NCBI GenBank assembly: GCA_937863685.1
Contig: CALMGM010000005.1
Coordinates: 248,001 to 312,000, forward strand
Direction of reading: 5' to 3'
DNA: 64,000 bases
Origin: an uncultured bacterium
Lineage (GTDB): Bacteria; Edwardsbacteria; AC1; EtOH8
Within the stretch, counting starts at the first letter, position 1. Each line of letters starts with the position of its first letter. The translations under genes and the position numbers were made by a program. The notes beneath the pieces were generated by a model that was not told the origin of the DNA, made no database searches, and saw only the letters and a list, made by a program, of their open reading frames with translations. This document shows positions 36,047 to 43,489 of the stretch, piece by piece.

Positions 36047-37075
36047 TTAAAGGGTTTCCTCCGGCACCTCTCCAAGGCCCTGGACCAGCTTATTGTAAAG
36101 TTCCATTTTCAGGGCGTTGATTGAGACCGAATCGCTTGGTATCGGATATTGCAGACCATCCAAAACCGTTTGGACTAGCCGGTACGCCTGAAGCCTGGTA
36201 GTGCCGTTTTGCTTCAGGATGGTTCGAAGGGAACCAATATCTCCCGTTTCCTCAAGTACCCGTTTTGAATATAAGGCGCGAGAGACCTGGTGGCGGTTCT
36301 TGACCAGAAAGGCGATATCCTTCGATAGCATGATTTGGCCCGGCGATACCTCGTCATATCTAAGGGCGGCCTTCAGATTCCTGATATAAAGCTCCTCTAT
36401 GGCCTCCCATTCGGTGAAAAGGTCTTCCAGGATATCTACCCCAGTCGTAGAACTTACGGCATCCTTTTGTAAGAGTCGATACTCCCAGCGAATCAGATTT
36501 GGGGGCAATAACTCCGCACTATAACCACTTGCGGATTGTTGCTCCCTTTTGTCATAGATGATGTCTACCCGGCGACCACTTTCAAACCTGATGCTATCTG
36601 GGTAAATTACCCTTCTTCTCCTGGGGATATCCAAAGTGTCTAGCAGGGGTTTGAAATCCTGGTAGCTGTACTCGGTAACCCCGTTGGAGAAGATATCCAG
36701 TCTCACTACGGCCGCCTTAAAGATATCCGTCACGATGCCAATGCTCTTCAGCCTTCCTTGAAGCTCTTGGAAAATCTGCCATGCTTCGTCCTTGGTGGCC
36801 GGCCAGACATTCCACCCACCGCGGGATTTCCACTTAGGGAGGTGAAGCTGGACGTAGATGAAGCCACGACTGCCCCTCACATAGTACAGTTTGCTCGATG
36901 GGCAATACTTTAAGTGTGGCAGCTGCGCCGGGATACCAACATCAGGTTGTGGTGCCATTGCCGTGCTTTTTAATCGCCCATCCACTATCTGTGCTGTCTG
37001 CATATCTATCCGATGCAGGTGGCTTGTCAAAGGGTTAAACAGTCTAAGATGGATGGTGTCAATCATGGCTATCAC
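36047..37075 (-). CDS. Replication initiator-like protein (phage/plasmid gene II/X type)
   Basis: A 342-residue soluble protein with the layout of rolling-circle phage or plasmid replication proteins: MIDTIHLRLFNPLT at the start, FKAAVVRLDIFSNG in the middle and an RWEYRLL segment further on. I cannot point to a certain catalytic Tyr, so the family call is by overall pattern. Its start overlaps the end of a small upstream gene by 17 nt. The repeat-rich region 37368-38121 upstream is a plausible origin. Confidence 0.6.
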   Translation of the reverse strand: MIAMIDTIHLRLFNPLTSHLHRIDMQTAQIVDGRLKSTAMAPQPDVGIPAQLPHLKYCPSSKLYYVRGSRGFIYVQLHLPKWKSRGGWNVWPATKDEAWQIFQELQGRLKSIGIVTDIFKAAVVRLDIFSNGVTEYSYQDFKPLLDTLDIPRRRRVIYPDSIRFESGRRVDIIYDKREQQSASGYSAELLPPNLIRWEYRLLQKDAVSSTTGVDILEDLFTEWEAIEELYIRNLKAALRYDEVSPGQIMLSKDIAFLVKNRHQVSRALYSKRVLEETGDIGSLRTILKQNGTTRLQAYRLVQTVLDGLQYPIPSDSVSINALKMELYNKLVQGLGEVPEETL

Positions 37076-37367
37076 CCCCTCCCTGTATCGCTAATTGATG
37101 CATATGTTCCTTACTATAAGCATCAGGCGGTGCCACCTCAGTTTGTGCTGCCTTTGGTCGCTCAGGCAATGCAAGCATGGCGTCAAATTCGGCTTTGCCT
37201 AACGGTCGGTATAGCCATTTAAGGTAGCCGATTAGTTGGAGGGCTTGGCCGTAGGCCTCTGTTTTAGAGATTTCCCGACCAAACTGCTGTCGGTAAATTG
37301 TCCGATATTCCTCGATACGTTCTTCGGACAGATATTCGACAAGTTTAACCTTTGTTTTTATAAACAT
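37059..37367 (-). CDS. Small protein coupled to the Rep-like gene
   Basis: A 102-residue helical product (FIKTKVKLVEYLSEERIEEY, then QFGREISKTEAYGQALQLIGY) with no recognised family. The overlap with the Rep-like start suggests translational coupling, as for copy-control or accessory replication proteins (inference). Confidence 0.55.
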   Translation of the reverse strand: MFIKTKVKLVEYLSEERIEEYRTIYRQQFGREISKTEAYGQALQLIGYLKWLYRPLGKAEFDAMLALPERPKAAQTEVAPPDAYSKEHMHQLAIQGGGDSHD

Positions 37368-38121
37368 GTTTTACCTTTATTTTTGAGTTAAAATAAAAGG
37401 GCCTACGAAGAAAATAAGTTAATTCGTAGGCCCGTTAGAGGGCAAGCCGGTAGACGGCAGCCGTAATTACGGCGTTATTTTAGCTGTAAAAGCTTATACT
37501 AAATAATTAATCCTTAATTAAAGGCAAAGCGTGTGAACGCTATAAAGTTTTGCTGGTAAGCAGCTAAATAATCTGCGACCGCGCATATTATATGTAAAAA
37601 GTTCTTCTAACCGGTTTACAGTTTGACCGGTCAGGGAACAGAAATTATCCTCAGGTTGAACTTGTCAGTTCAATTATACTTGCATAAGACATGCCAGACA
37701 ATACGTAGAATCGATAACCCATTCATTAATGAAGGAATAGGAACAAACCAAGAAAAACAAACATCCTGAAAATGTTCAAATAACTATTACCCTAGAGTAA
37801 CAATTGCACGAATAGGGTAACAAGAGGTGCAAACCTTGACGTTTTAAAACAGTCTTAAAAAAGACCCCCACCCCTCGAAATATTCTATCTTTCAGTTACT
37901 TATATTAACTATTACCCTCAATTGGTTTTATATTCCCAAAAATCCATAATAAGCTATTTTTTCAGATATATCTGAGGTATCTGAGGTATCTGAGGGGTTG
38001 TGAGCGGGAGTGTGGGGCGGAATCAGCCCCACTCAGTCAACAGTAATTTCCTCTTCTTTGATAGATTTCTCATCATCCATGGTATATATAACTATCTCAA
38101 TAATCAATAACAGTTTTAATA
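37368..38121. other. Repeat-bearing noncoding region, possible origin or regulatory region of the element
   Basis: About 750 nt without a gene, upstream of the Rep-like unit. It holds a perfect 11-bp inverted repeat (37399-37409 with 37423-37433, GGGCCTACGAA), two spaced copies of TAACTATTACCCT-like sequence (37781-37795 and 37906-37919), and three tandem 9-mers TATCTGAGG at 37967-37996. Iteron-like repeats beside a rep gene are typical of replication origins. The function is inferred. Confidence 0.45.
37967..37996. repeat. Three tandem 9-bp iterons
   Basis: TATCTGAGG occurs three times in succession with no spacing, the last followed by GG. Tandem repeats of this size near a Rep gene may be initiator binding sites. 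Confidence 0.6.
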
Positions 38122-38445
38122 TTATCTAGATAACCAATCCTCTTCAATATGCTTTTGAATAAAATCTTTCAATTCAACAGCATCTCCAGCCTGTATCTCT
38201 ATTTCTAACCTAGGAGTATTGGGGCATATATTTCTTATAGCCAAATCTCTGCCCCTTATATAATAGATATAACCATAATTCCTTGTCGCACGACTAATCA
38301 AAGATAAAGGACGGCCACACTCTGGGCAGATATTTTTTAATATCTTATTATACTCTTCATCAGAATAGCTTGTACTTTTTTGCTCATTATAAATTGCTCC
38401 ACCCCACAGACATTGTTGATTTTTGCATAAATATATTTTAGCCAT
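38122..38445 (-). CDS. Zinc-ribbon hypothetical protein
   Basis: A 107-residue product with two Cys pairs, KIYLCKNQQCLWGG and KNICPECGRPLSL, that would make one treble-clef or ribbon zinc site; a third CPN motif follows. No family recognised. It belongs to a tightly packed run of small genes downstream of the methyltransferase. Confidence 0.5.
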   Translation of the reverse strand: MAKIYLCKNQQCLWGGAIYNEQKSTSYSDEEYNKILKNICPECGRPLSLISRATRNYGYIYYIRGRDLAIRNICPNTPRLEIEIQAGDAVELKDFIQKHIEEDWLSR

Positions 38446-38515
38446 ATAATACTCCTTTGTCTCCAGGGATAACGATATCTCCCGGTTTAAACGGCAATTT
38501 TACTACTTCGTCCAT
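38438..38515 (-). CDS. Possible 25-residue microprotein in an overlapping gene chain
   Basis: ATG at 38515 directly follows the previous gene's stop at 38516, and its own stop at 38438 overlaps the next gene's ATG at 38445. The product is MDEVVKLPFKPGDIVIPGDK plus five residues. The exact chaining of start and stop signals is the main support; it may only serve translational coupling. Confidence 0.35.
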   Translation of the reverse strand: MDEVVKLPFKPGDIVIPGDKGVLYG

Positions 38516-38833
38516 TTATTCCCTGCTTTCTCCAATACACTCAATAGACTCTTGTATAACTTCATTAGTATCAGCATTTAACCTGGCAACATAAGCGGTT
38601 GAGCCACGTGGAGCATTTTTAGCCATATTAATGAAGTATTCAACAGTAACATTACCCCAATTATTCTTTTTGGGGCATAGACGTTGATAGCCAGAATAAA
38701 TCTCGCTCCCTGTACCATCCTCAAAAGTAAAATATACGTGTTCCAAGCCCTTTCTCGAGAGATATACAATCCCTGTGAGACGTTTCCCAACTGTACTCAG
38801 GAAATCACACCAACCATAATCTACATTATCCAT
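38516..38833 (-). CDS. Hypothetical element protein
   Basis: A 105-residue product with beta-rich sequence (VGKRLTGIVYLSRKGLEHVYF, then TGSEIYSGYQRLC). No family recognised and no membrane segment. It lies in the small-gene run between the methyltransferase and the origin-like region. Confidence 0.5.
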   Translation of the reverse strand: MDNVDYGWCDFLSTVGKRLTGIVYLSRKGLEHVYFTFEDGTGSEIYSGYQRLCPKKNNWGNVTVEYFINMAKNAPRGSTAYVARLNADTNEVIQESIECIGESRE

Positions 38834-38852
38834 AATTATAGCCTCATTGGTT

Positions 38853-39200
38853 TTACTTTGATTCTATTGATGTAAGTCCAGCAACGGCTCGGATGTCTTG
38901 TATGTCTTTGGCCCAATCTTTGTCTTCAAGAATAGATTCCCCATATATTTTAGTATCAAATGGAGCTTCGCTGTATAACCACTCAAAGAACGACTTTTTG
39001 GTAACATAGCTTTTCCCGCCATCAACACCTCTGGAAAAACAGGCATCCCTTCCCGGATAGGTTATAAGCCGGTCATGGTCCTCATCATATTCAACCTCGC
39101 TCCAGTTAAACAAGATGTTGTCCAGCTTATCACGGTCAGCTTGTTCAATAACTCGGGTAAAGGCTGTTCCTATTACTTTATTGCTCAATGTCATTGTCAT
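38853..39200 (-). CDS. Hypothetical element protein downstream of the methyltransferase
   Basis: The start at 39200 has an AAAGGT sequence at suitable distance; a longer start at 39230 overlaps the methyltransferase end and lacks one. The 115-residue product includes TAFTRVIEQADRDKLDNILF and then EVEYDEDHDRLITYPGRD. I do not recognise it. Confidence 0.5.
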   Translation of the reverse strand: MTMTLSNKVIGTAFTRVIEQADRDKLDNILFNWSEVEYDEDHDRLITYPGRDACFSRGVDGGKSYVTKKSFFEWLYSEAPFDTKIYGESILEDKDWAKDIQDIRAVAGLTSIESK

Positions 39201-39222
39201 TAATTTACCTTTATAACCAATA

Positions 39223-40491
39223 TCAAACATAGTTCAATAGCATCTTACCCGTTCGTTCGATAACCCCAACAACCAAAGCGTTGCCCATAAAAAAGGCACG
39301 CTTGACATCAGAGACTCCATCTAATTTTGTATGTTCATCAGGGAACATATTAAGACGCTCAAGCTCCAGGGGCACCAATCTTCGCATTCGGCCATCCTTG
39401 GTGGCAATCACATGTTTAAACCGTGACGGGGCTGACCCGCCTTCGCTTGTGATAATTGTCCTAGATGGTTTATCTAATGGGTCAGGAAAGCTGATGGGGC
39501 CTTCACTGTACTTATATGTGAATCCATTCTTAGAGTTTCCTCGCATTTCATTCTTAGCGCCCTTGAGATATGTCCAATTTTCCATAGCCGAAGCATCAAT
39601 ATAATAGCTCTCCGGTACATCTTTATCATCTATCAATACATCACCCAACAATGTATAGGGACCTTCGTAATAAGGATAGGTCTGCGTCGAATAGACTTCA
39701 CGCTCCATCATCAAACCACTGCTTGAAAATGGTGAACTTTTCGATGGGCCTGAATTAAATTCATTGCTTATTGCGGGAAGGTCACCATCCAGGGTAAACG
39801 AATGTGTATCTTTGTACAGATTCTTTTGTACTGGGAATGCTTGAGCTAATATTCCTTTATCGAAAAGCCATGCCTTTTGCTCTTTATTGCGCCTTGCTTT
39901 TTCCAAGGCTTTATAGATATCCGTTGTTTTATGATAACCCAAGATATATACACGGCGGCGGCGTTGCGGCATGCCATAATCTGCAGCATTAATAACACGC
40001 CATTCAACACCATATCCTAAATCGGATAGTGAAGCAAGCATGATTGCATAGTCCCGCCCTCGTTGATTGGCTGGAGATTTTAAAAGTCGGTCTACGTTCT
40101 CTAAGAAAAGATAACGAGGTTTTTCCCTATTTTCATCCAATAGGCGATGTATTTGCCACCAAAGGACACCCTTTTTCCCAACTATGCCGTGTGCCTGATT
40201 TAGTGTCCTAGCTACAGAGTAATCCTGACAAGGGAATCCCCCCACCAACATATCATGCTCGGGGATTTCCTTGATATCGACCGTAGATATATCATCATTA
40301 ACATGCCCAACATCTCCGAACCGAGCGCGATAAACTAATGATGCCGCTTGGTTCTTGGTGCCCGGTTCCCATTGATTGCTCCATACGGTCTCGAACTTGA
40401 CGGCACGGCCATTGGAGGCCCTATCAAGACCAATACGGAACCCGCCAACACCAGCAAAAAGCTCTATAACTCTAATTTTGTTCTTAGACAT
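39223..40491 (-). CDS. DNA (cytosine-5-)-methyltransferase
   Basis: A 422-residue C5-methyltransferase. Motif I is LFAGVGGFRIGLD (11-23), motif IV has the catalytic Cys88 in GGFPCQDYS, motif VI is FLENVDRLL, motif VIII is MPQRRRRVYILG and the C-terminal SAM-binding part has FFMGNALVVGVIERTG. The specificity region is about 230-350. The start codon directly follows the vsr stop, so the two are one operon. It is shorter than E. coli Dcm but typical of a type II modification enzyme. Confidence 0.92.
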   Translation of the reverse strand: MSKNKIRVIELFAGVGGFRIGLDRASNGRAVKFETVWSNQWEPGTKNQAASLVYRARFGDVGHVNDDISTVDIKEIPEHDMLVGGFPCQDYSVARTLNQAHGIVGKKGVLWWQIHRLLDENREKPRYLFLENVDRLLKSPANQRGRDYAIMLASLSDLGYGVEWRVINAADYGMPQRRRRVYILGYHKTTDIYKALEKARRNKEQKAWLFDKGILAQAFPVQKNLYKDTHSFTLDGDLPAISNEFNSGPSKSSPFSSSGLMMEREVYSTQTYPYYEGPYTLLGDVLIDDKDVPESYYIDASAMENWTYLKGAKNEMRGNSKNGFTYKYSEGPISFPDPLDKPSRTIITSEGGSAPSRFKHVIATKDGRMRRLVPLELERLNMFPDEHTKLDGVSDVKRAFFMGNALVVGVIERTGKMLLNYV

Positions 40492-40935
40492 TCAACCCAC
40501 GTGCCTCTTTATTCTCATTATCAATTTAGGTAAATCATTCTTAACCCTGCATTCCCAACATATTACCACCTTCCATCCATTATCGCGTAACGATTTTACA
40601 TTACGCTTGTCCCTATCTATATTTTTATTGAACTTGTTCTTCCAGAAAGCTCTATGGTTTTTAGGCAAGCTTGGTCTGCAATATGGACAGCGATGCCAAA
40701 AACAACCGTGAACGAAGATTGCAATTTTTTTGCCCACAAAACATATATCAGGTCGCCCAGATACTTTAACGTAATGTAGACGATATCCTCTCAATCCAGT
40801 ATTTAATAATGCCTGTCTTACTAGTAATTCAGGTTTTGTATTCCTTCCCCGCACCTTACTCATCAAAGCAGATGTTTTATCATCTTTAGGTATCGGCGAC
40901 CTACCATCACGAATATATTGCTTAACTTGATTCAT
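40492..40935 (-). CDS. vsr: Very-short-patch-repair (Vsr) mismatch endonuclease
   Basis: A 147-residue protein with the Vsr signature: SKVRGRNTKPELLVRQALLN, then GRPDICFVGKKIAIFVHGCF with the active-site Asp, WHRCPYC zinc ligands and NGWKVVICWECRV. Vsr nicks at T:G mismatches that arise when 5-methylcytosine deaminates, protecting the sites modified by the neighbouring methyltransferase. Confidence 0.92.
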   Translation of the reverse strand: MNQVKQYIRDGRSPIPKDDKTSALMSKVRGRNTKPELLVRQALLNTGLRGYRLHYVKVSGRPDICFVGKKIAIFVHGCFWHRCPYCRPSLPKNHRAFWKNKFNKNIDRDKRNVKSLRDNGWKVVICWECRVKNDLPKLIMRIKRHVG

Positions 40936-41010
40936 AATGGTAAGTGGGCATGGTGAAATAATCTGCTTCTATTATAATATACATTATAGGCCCGACAAAA
41001 CCACAACGCA

Positions 41011-41817
41011 TTAATACTCCAGATAGGGCGACAAATAGCGCTGCAGCTCCCTATGGGATAGAACGCATATACCCCTCGATTTGCTTAATTTCTGCATTGT
41101 GTTCAATATCAGTTTTACATTGATTTTCTCAATATAATTGACATTTTCTATGATATTTGAAAGGAAATCATTTATCATCAACGGGACACTAATAATACTT
41201 ATAACTGTATTATTCCTACCAACATTATTACGTGTACTATCTGAAAAATCAGGTTCGGAGTCTGTCACGTGATACTTGACATCTTCATTCCAGCCAAGCA
41301 AGTCTACGAAATGTAAGTATTCTAAAAGCCCGATTTCTTCGGTTTTAAATTTATCTTTAAACCCATCTTTTAATGCGTAATCAATTTTATGTATCTCTTC
41401 CATAAGTTCTTTTGATGGTGCATATCTTACAATAGCTTGGTTCTGTACCGTATGGTCAACAAAGTAACAGAGACGATACAATAAAACCAGAACCTTTTTG
41501 AAAGTGAGCTGATTAATGATGGATATTTTTATCAGATATTCCCATATAACATCAAATGAGTAAGCACTGGTTTCGCTAATATTGTTAGCACCAACATTTG
41601 GGAACATATCATGTACATTCGGAGACAATCTTTGCGTTTCTTTCCCTGGCTTCAAAAAGTACGCTTCCTTACCCTCTGATAAGTTGGAAATAATATGTTT
41701 ATGTTGCTCATCGATAGTTCCCATGCTAAAGCCAAGCGCTTCATTAATTCTTAATATGCGTATTGCTTTATAAGTAGCGCTACTTCTGAATACCTTAGTT
41801 GTAATTATCTCGGCCAT
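41011..41817 (-). CDS. Unknown protein next to Vsr/methyltransferase; candidate restriction endonuclease
   Basis: The start at 41817 has GAGGT upstream; the longer frame adds a membrane-like stretch without a binding site. The 268-residue product is soluble and mostly helical, ending LSKSRGICVLSHRELQRYLS. I recognise no nuclease motif with certainty; DSEPDFSDS and ELMEEIHK are the only acidic clusters that could form an active site. Type II systems with vsr usually carry the endonuclease next to it, and this is the only open slot (inference from position). Confidence 0.5.
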   Translation of the reverse strand: MAEIITTKVFRSSATYKAIRILRINEALGFSMGTIDEQHKHIISNLSEGKEAYFLKPGKETQRLSPNVHDMFPNVGANNISETSAYSFDVIWEYLIKISIINQLTFKKVLVLLYRLCYFVDHTVQNQAIVRYAPSKELMEEIHKIDYALKDGFKDKFKTEEIGLLEYLHFVDLLGWNEDVKYHVTDSEPDFSDSTRNNVGRNNTVISIISVPLMINDFLSNIIENVNYIEKINVKLILNTMQKLSKSRGICVLSHRELQRYLSPYLEY

Positions 41818-41980
41818 TGTTTTACCTCGAAGATTGATGAGAATGAAGTTTATTTCGAATGATAACGAAGCCAAGGACACGAAGTAATAATAAGCAGTCA
41901 TACGAACATATTTTGTCATACACCGCCTATCAGAATGCTTTATCATAACAATTCCACCTGAAAATATCAAGATAAATGAC

Positions 41981-42280
41981 AAACAAAAAGACCGCTCTCG
42001 CTAACAGCGAAACGGTCGTGTCAGATAGACCACAGCCCGTAGTCCGAAGGACAGCCCCTGAAAGGGAACGTGGCAGGTCGGCCACGGACAGCATCCGCCC
42101 CCTTAGGCACTCTATTTGAATTGTGCCAGAGCAGCCCTTCTCTTTGGGAGTTCCGAAGATGGCGGGGGTTGCCAGGGATGGGTTTCCAAAGGGCAAGGGC
42201 TCGGCAGGGGGCGGGCTGGCCCGGATGCTGACAAAATGCCCCGCTATCTGACTGAAGCAGACGGCAGGGCTGGGATACTT
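41981..42280 (-). ncRNA. GC-rich, highly structured RNA candidate ending in a terminator
   Basis: This 300-nt stretch is strikingly GC-rich inside an AT-rich element. On the minus strand it folds into many hairpins: CAGCATCCG (42222-42230) with CGGATGCTG (42089-42097) as a long-range closing stem, GGCAC/GTGCC (42106-42127), CGTGGC/GCCACG (42069-42086), GTCC-GAA-GGAC (42042-42052), and GACCG/CGGTC (41990-42017) followed by TTTTT, a good rho-independent terminator. It lies between the retropepsin-like gene and the candidate endonuclease gene. It could be an independent RNA or a structured 3' region. I cannot assign it to a known RNA class. Confidence 0.5.
42244..42280 (-). repeat. Copy 1 of the shared gene-end motif
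   Basis: CTATCTGACTGAAGCAGACG, then GCAGGGCTGGGATACTT, located directly downstream of the protease gene and forming the 5' edge of the structured RNA candidate. It is about 75-80% identical to copy 2. Confidence 0.6.
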
Positions 42281-42286
42281 ACTATT

Positions 42287-42664
42287 CTATTCGGTTTTTT
42301 TCCAACAAATCTTTAAATGGTTATCACTCTTGTCAATGTCGCAAAAATCTAATATTGACATGCCTAAAATAAAATCAAACGTTTTTGGCAGAGTATTTAA
42401 TCTTACAATGGGTGTTTTCTGTGACATGTTGTCAAAATTAATTGTAGCCTCATATATCAATCTCGACGAAGAAGCACCACCGATTGGCATTACTTTTCCA
42501 TAATCTATTGGCCGAATTAATAATGTAGTAATAACCTTATAAGTGCACGCACAAAGGGTACTGCCCGTATCGACAATACCCTTCAATGTTTTTCTTCTGT
42601 TACGTGGTCCAATTACAGTTAAACTGAACTCATAAAGACCAAAAGCATTTTTAGAAGCTTGCAT
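42287..42664 (-). CDS. Retropepsin-like (clan AA) aspartic protease
   Basis: A 125-residue single-domain protein. GIVDTGSTLCAC (about 30-41) carries the catalytic Asp of the D-T/S-G motif, and FDFILGMSILDFCDI is the hydrophobic ILG motif near the C-terminus. Bacterial single-domain retropepsins work as homodimers. It lies 3 nt after a small upstream gene, forming a two-gene unit; the substrate is unknown. Confidence 0.75.
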   Translation of the reverse strand: MQASKNAFGLYEFSLTVIGPRNRRKTLKGIVDTGSTLCACTYKVITTLLIRPIDYGKVMPIGGASSSRLIYEATINFDNMSQKTPIVRLNTLPKTFDFILGMSILDFCDIDKSDNHLKICWKKTE

Positions 42665-42667
42665 AAA

Positions 42668-42913
42668 TTACACTTTGGTCAAACATGCAAAAATCGGAAC
42701 CACGCCAGTTAATTTACGTACGACAAATCCAGAAGCTTTGCCAAATGTTTTATCGCCTAAAGTTAATGCATCTACAAAGCTTTCCGCAAAATGAAAGTCC
42801 TCACCATTAAAAATAACAAACTCATTTTCATGGTTTTTAATTAGACTATGCATCTTTTTGTCAAGAAGCAAACTATTGCTCTTGACCTTACTTTCAAGAG
42901 CTTTCTGTTGCAT
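42668..42913 (-). CDS. Small DUF5678-like partner of the aspartic protease
   Basis: An 81-residue protein with LIKNHENEFVIFNGEDFHFA and SFVDALTLGDKTFGKASGFV, which resembles the short DUF5678-type domain (xYxGxyVaixxgxVv). Such genes often precede a clan AA protease, as here with only 3 nt between them. The pair may form a toxin-antitoxin-like or regulatory unit; this is inference. Confidence 0.55.
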   Translation of the reverse strand: MQQKALESKVKSNSLLLDKKMHSLIKNHENEFVIFNGEDFHFAESFVDALTLGDKTFGKASGFVVRKLTGVVPIFACLTKV

Positions 42914-43291
42914 ATTAATAGTCCTTAAAATAATGATTAAAAATCAATTGCCCAACATCGTATTATTAGTCTATGATAACAATACAACTAAGCGTTGTCA
43001 AGTAAAAAATAAATAAATTTGTATTTATTTTTAAATCAAATGGAACTGGTATTTTAACACAAAAATCGACTTGTGTCAATACTTATAAACCTTTGCCAAT
43101 AATTATTTCTATCATATTCTGCCGCTTTAGATTACAACAAACTTTAAAAAAATTAATAAAGATGGATATTCCCCCGGTGGTCCTTATGCAAACCTCCTCC
43201 TACGCTATGATATAATTTAAGGCAAAACAGTTTCTCCTCGAACATTCCCCCTACAGCTCCATCCCGGCAGAATAAACTACATATTTTCGTT

Positions 43292-43350
43292 CTATGGATA
43301 GTAACCATTGGCCCCGATAACCAGGTTGTCCAGTACCCGGATTCCCAACG
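43292..43350 (-). pseudogene. radC: Fragment of a radC gene (C-terminus)
   Basis: In one minus-strand frame the sequence encodes GIRVLDNLVIGANGYYP followed by a stop, matching the C-terminal end of RadC (compare LGIRALDHMILGANGYYS in the intact gene at 46681). Nothing upstream continues the match, so this is a leftover of a second radC copy. Confidence 0.7.
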
Positions 43351-43371
43351 TTCACCAAATATAGAGTAAAA

Positions 43372-43427
43372 CACCCCACACCCTCGGAGCATATAGATTA
43401 AACTATATGTGCAAGGCCTGTGGGGTG
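43372..43427 (-). terminator. Long hairpin, probable terminator of the retron operon
   Basis: CACCCCACA (43372-43380) pairs with TGTGGGGTG (43419-43427), with an inner stem CATATAG/CTATATG (43390-43409). On the minus strand TTTTAC follows. A similar hairpin lies near the right end of the element at 48905-48958. Confidence 0.6.
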
Positions 43428-43452
43428 AACTACCATGCGATATAACGCACTT

Positions 43453-43488
43453 CTATCTAACTTAAGCAGACGGGGGCGGGGGATACTT
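43453..43488 (-). repeat. Copy 2 of a gene-end motif shared with 42244-42280
   Basis: CTATCTAACTTAAGCAGACG, then a G-rich run and GGATACTT, ends 1 nt before the stop codon of the CsgG-C2 gene (plus-strand reading). The other copy stands 6 nt before the stop of the protease gene in the same orientation. Two unrelated genes thus share the same 36-nt downstream flank. Confidence 0.6.
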
Positions 43489-43489
43489 G

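Larger units (their letters stand above)
42914..43489. other. Intergenic region with radC remnant, repeated motif and hairpin
   Basis: About 575 nt. The right half holds a radC fragment (43292-43350), a long hairpin (43372-43427) and a copy of the motif that also follows the protease gene (43453-43488). The left half (42914-43190) is very AT-rich and should contain the promoter of the protease pair. Confidence 0.6.

Noticed and set aside
37967-37996. CRISPR array at tandem repeats
   Set aside because: Repeats are only 9 bp with no spacers; no cas genes are in the window.
41930-42196. 88-codon minus-strand ORF in the GC-rich block
   Set aside because: It lies over multiple perfect hairpins and a terminator, has no ribosome binding site, and its product looks like translated structured RNA.
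43153-43392. 79-codon minus-strand ORF
   Set aside because: A different frame of the same stretch encodes a clear RadC C-terminal remnant; the ORF itself has no protein-like pattern.
42244-43488. Integron attC sites at the shared gene-end motif
   Set aside because: One copy contains GTTAGAT, which fits GTTRRRY, but the other does not, no paired R''/L'' boxes are seen and there is no integron integrase.
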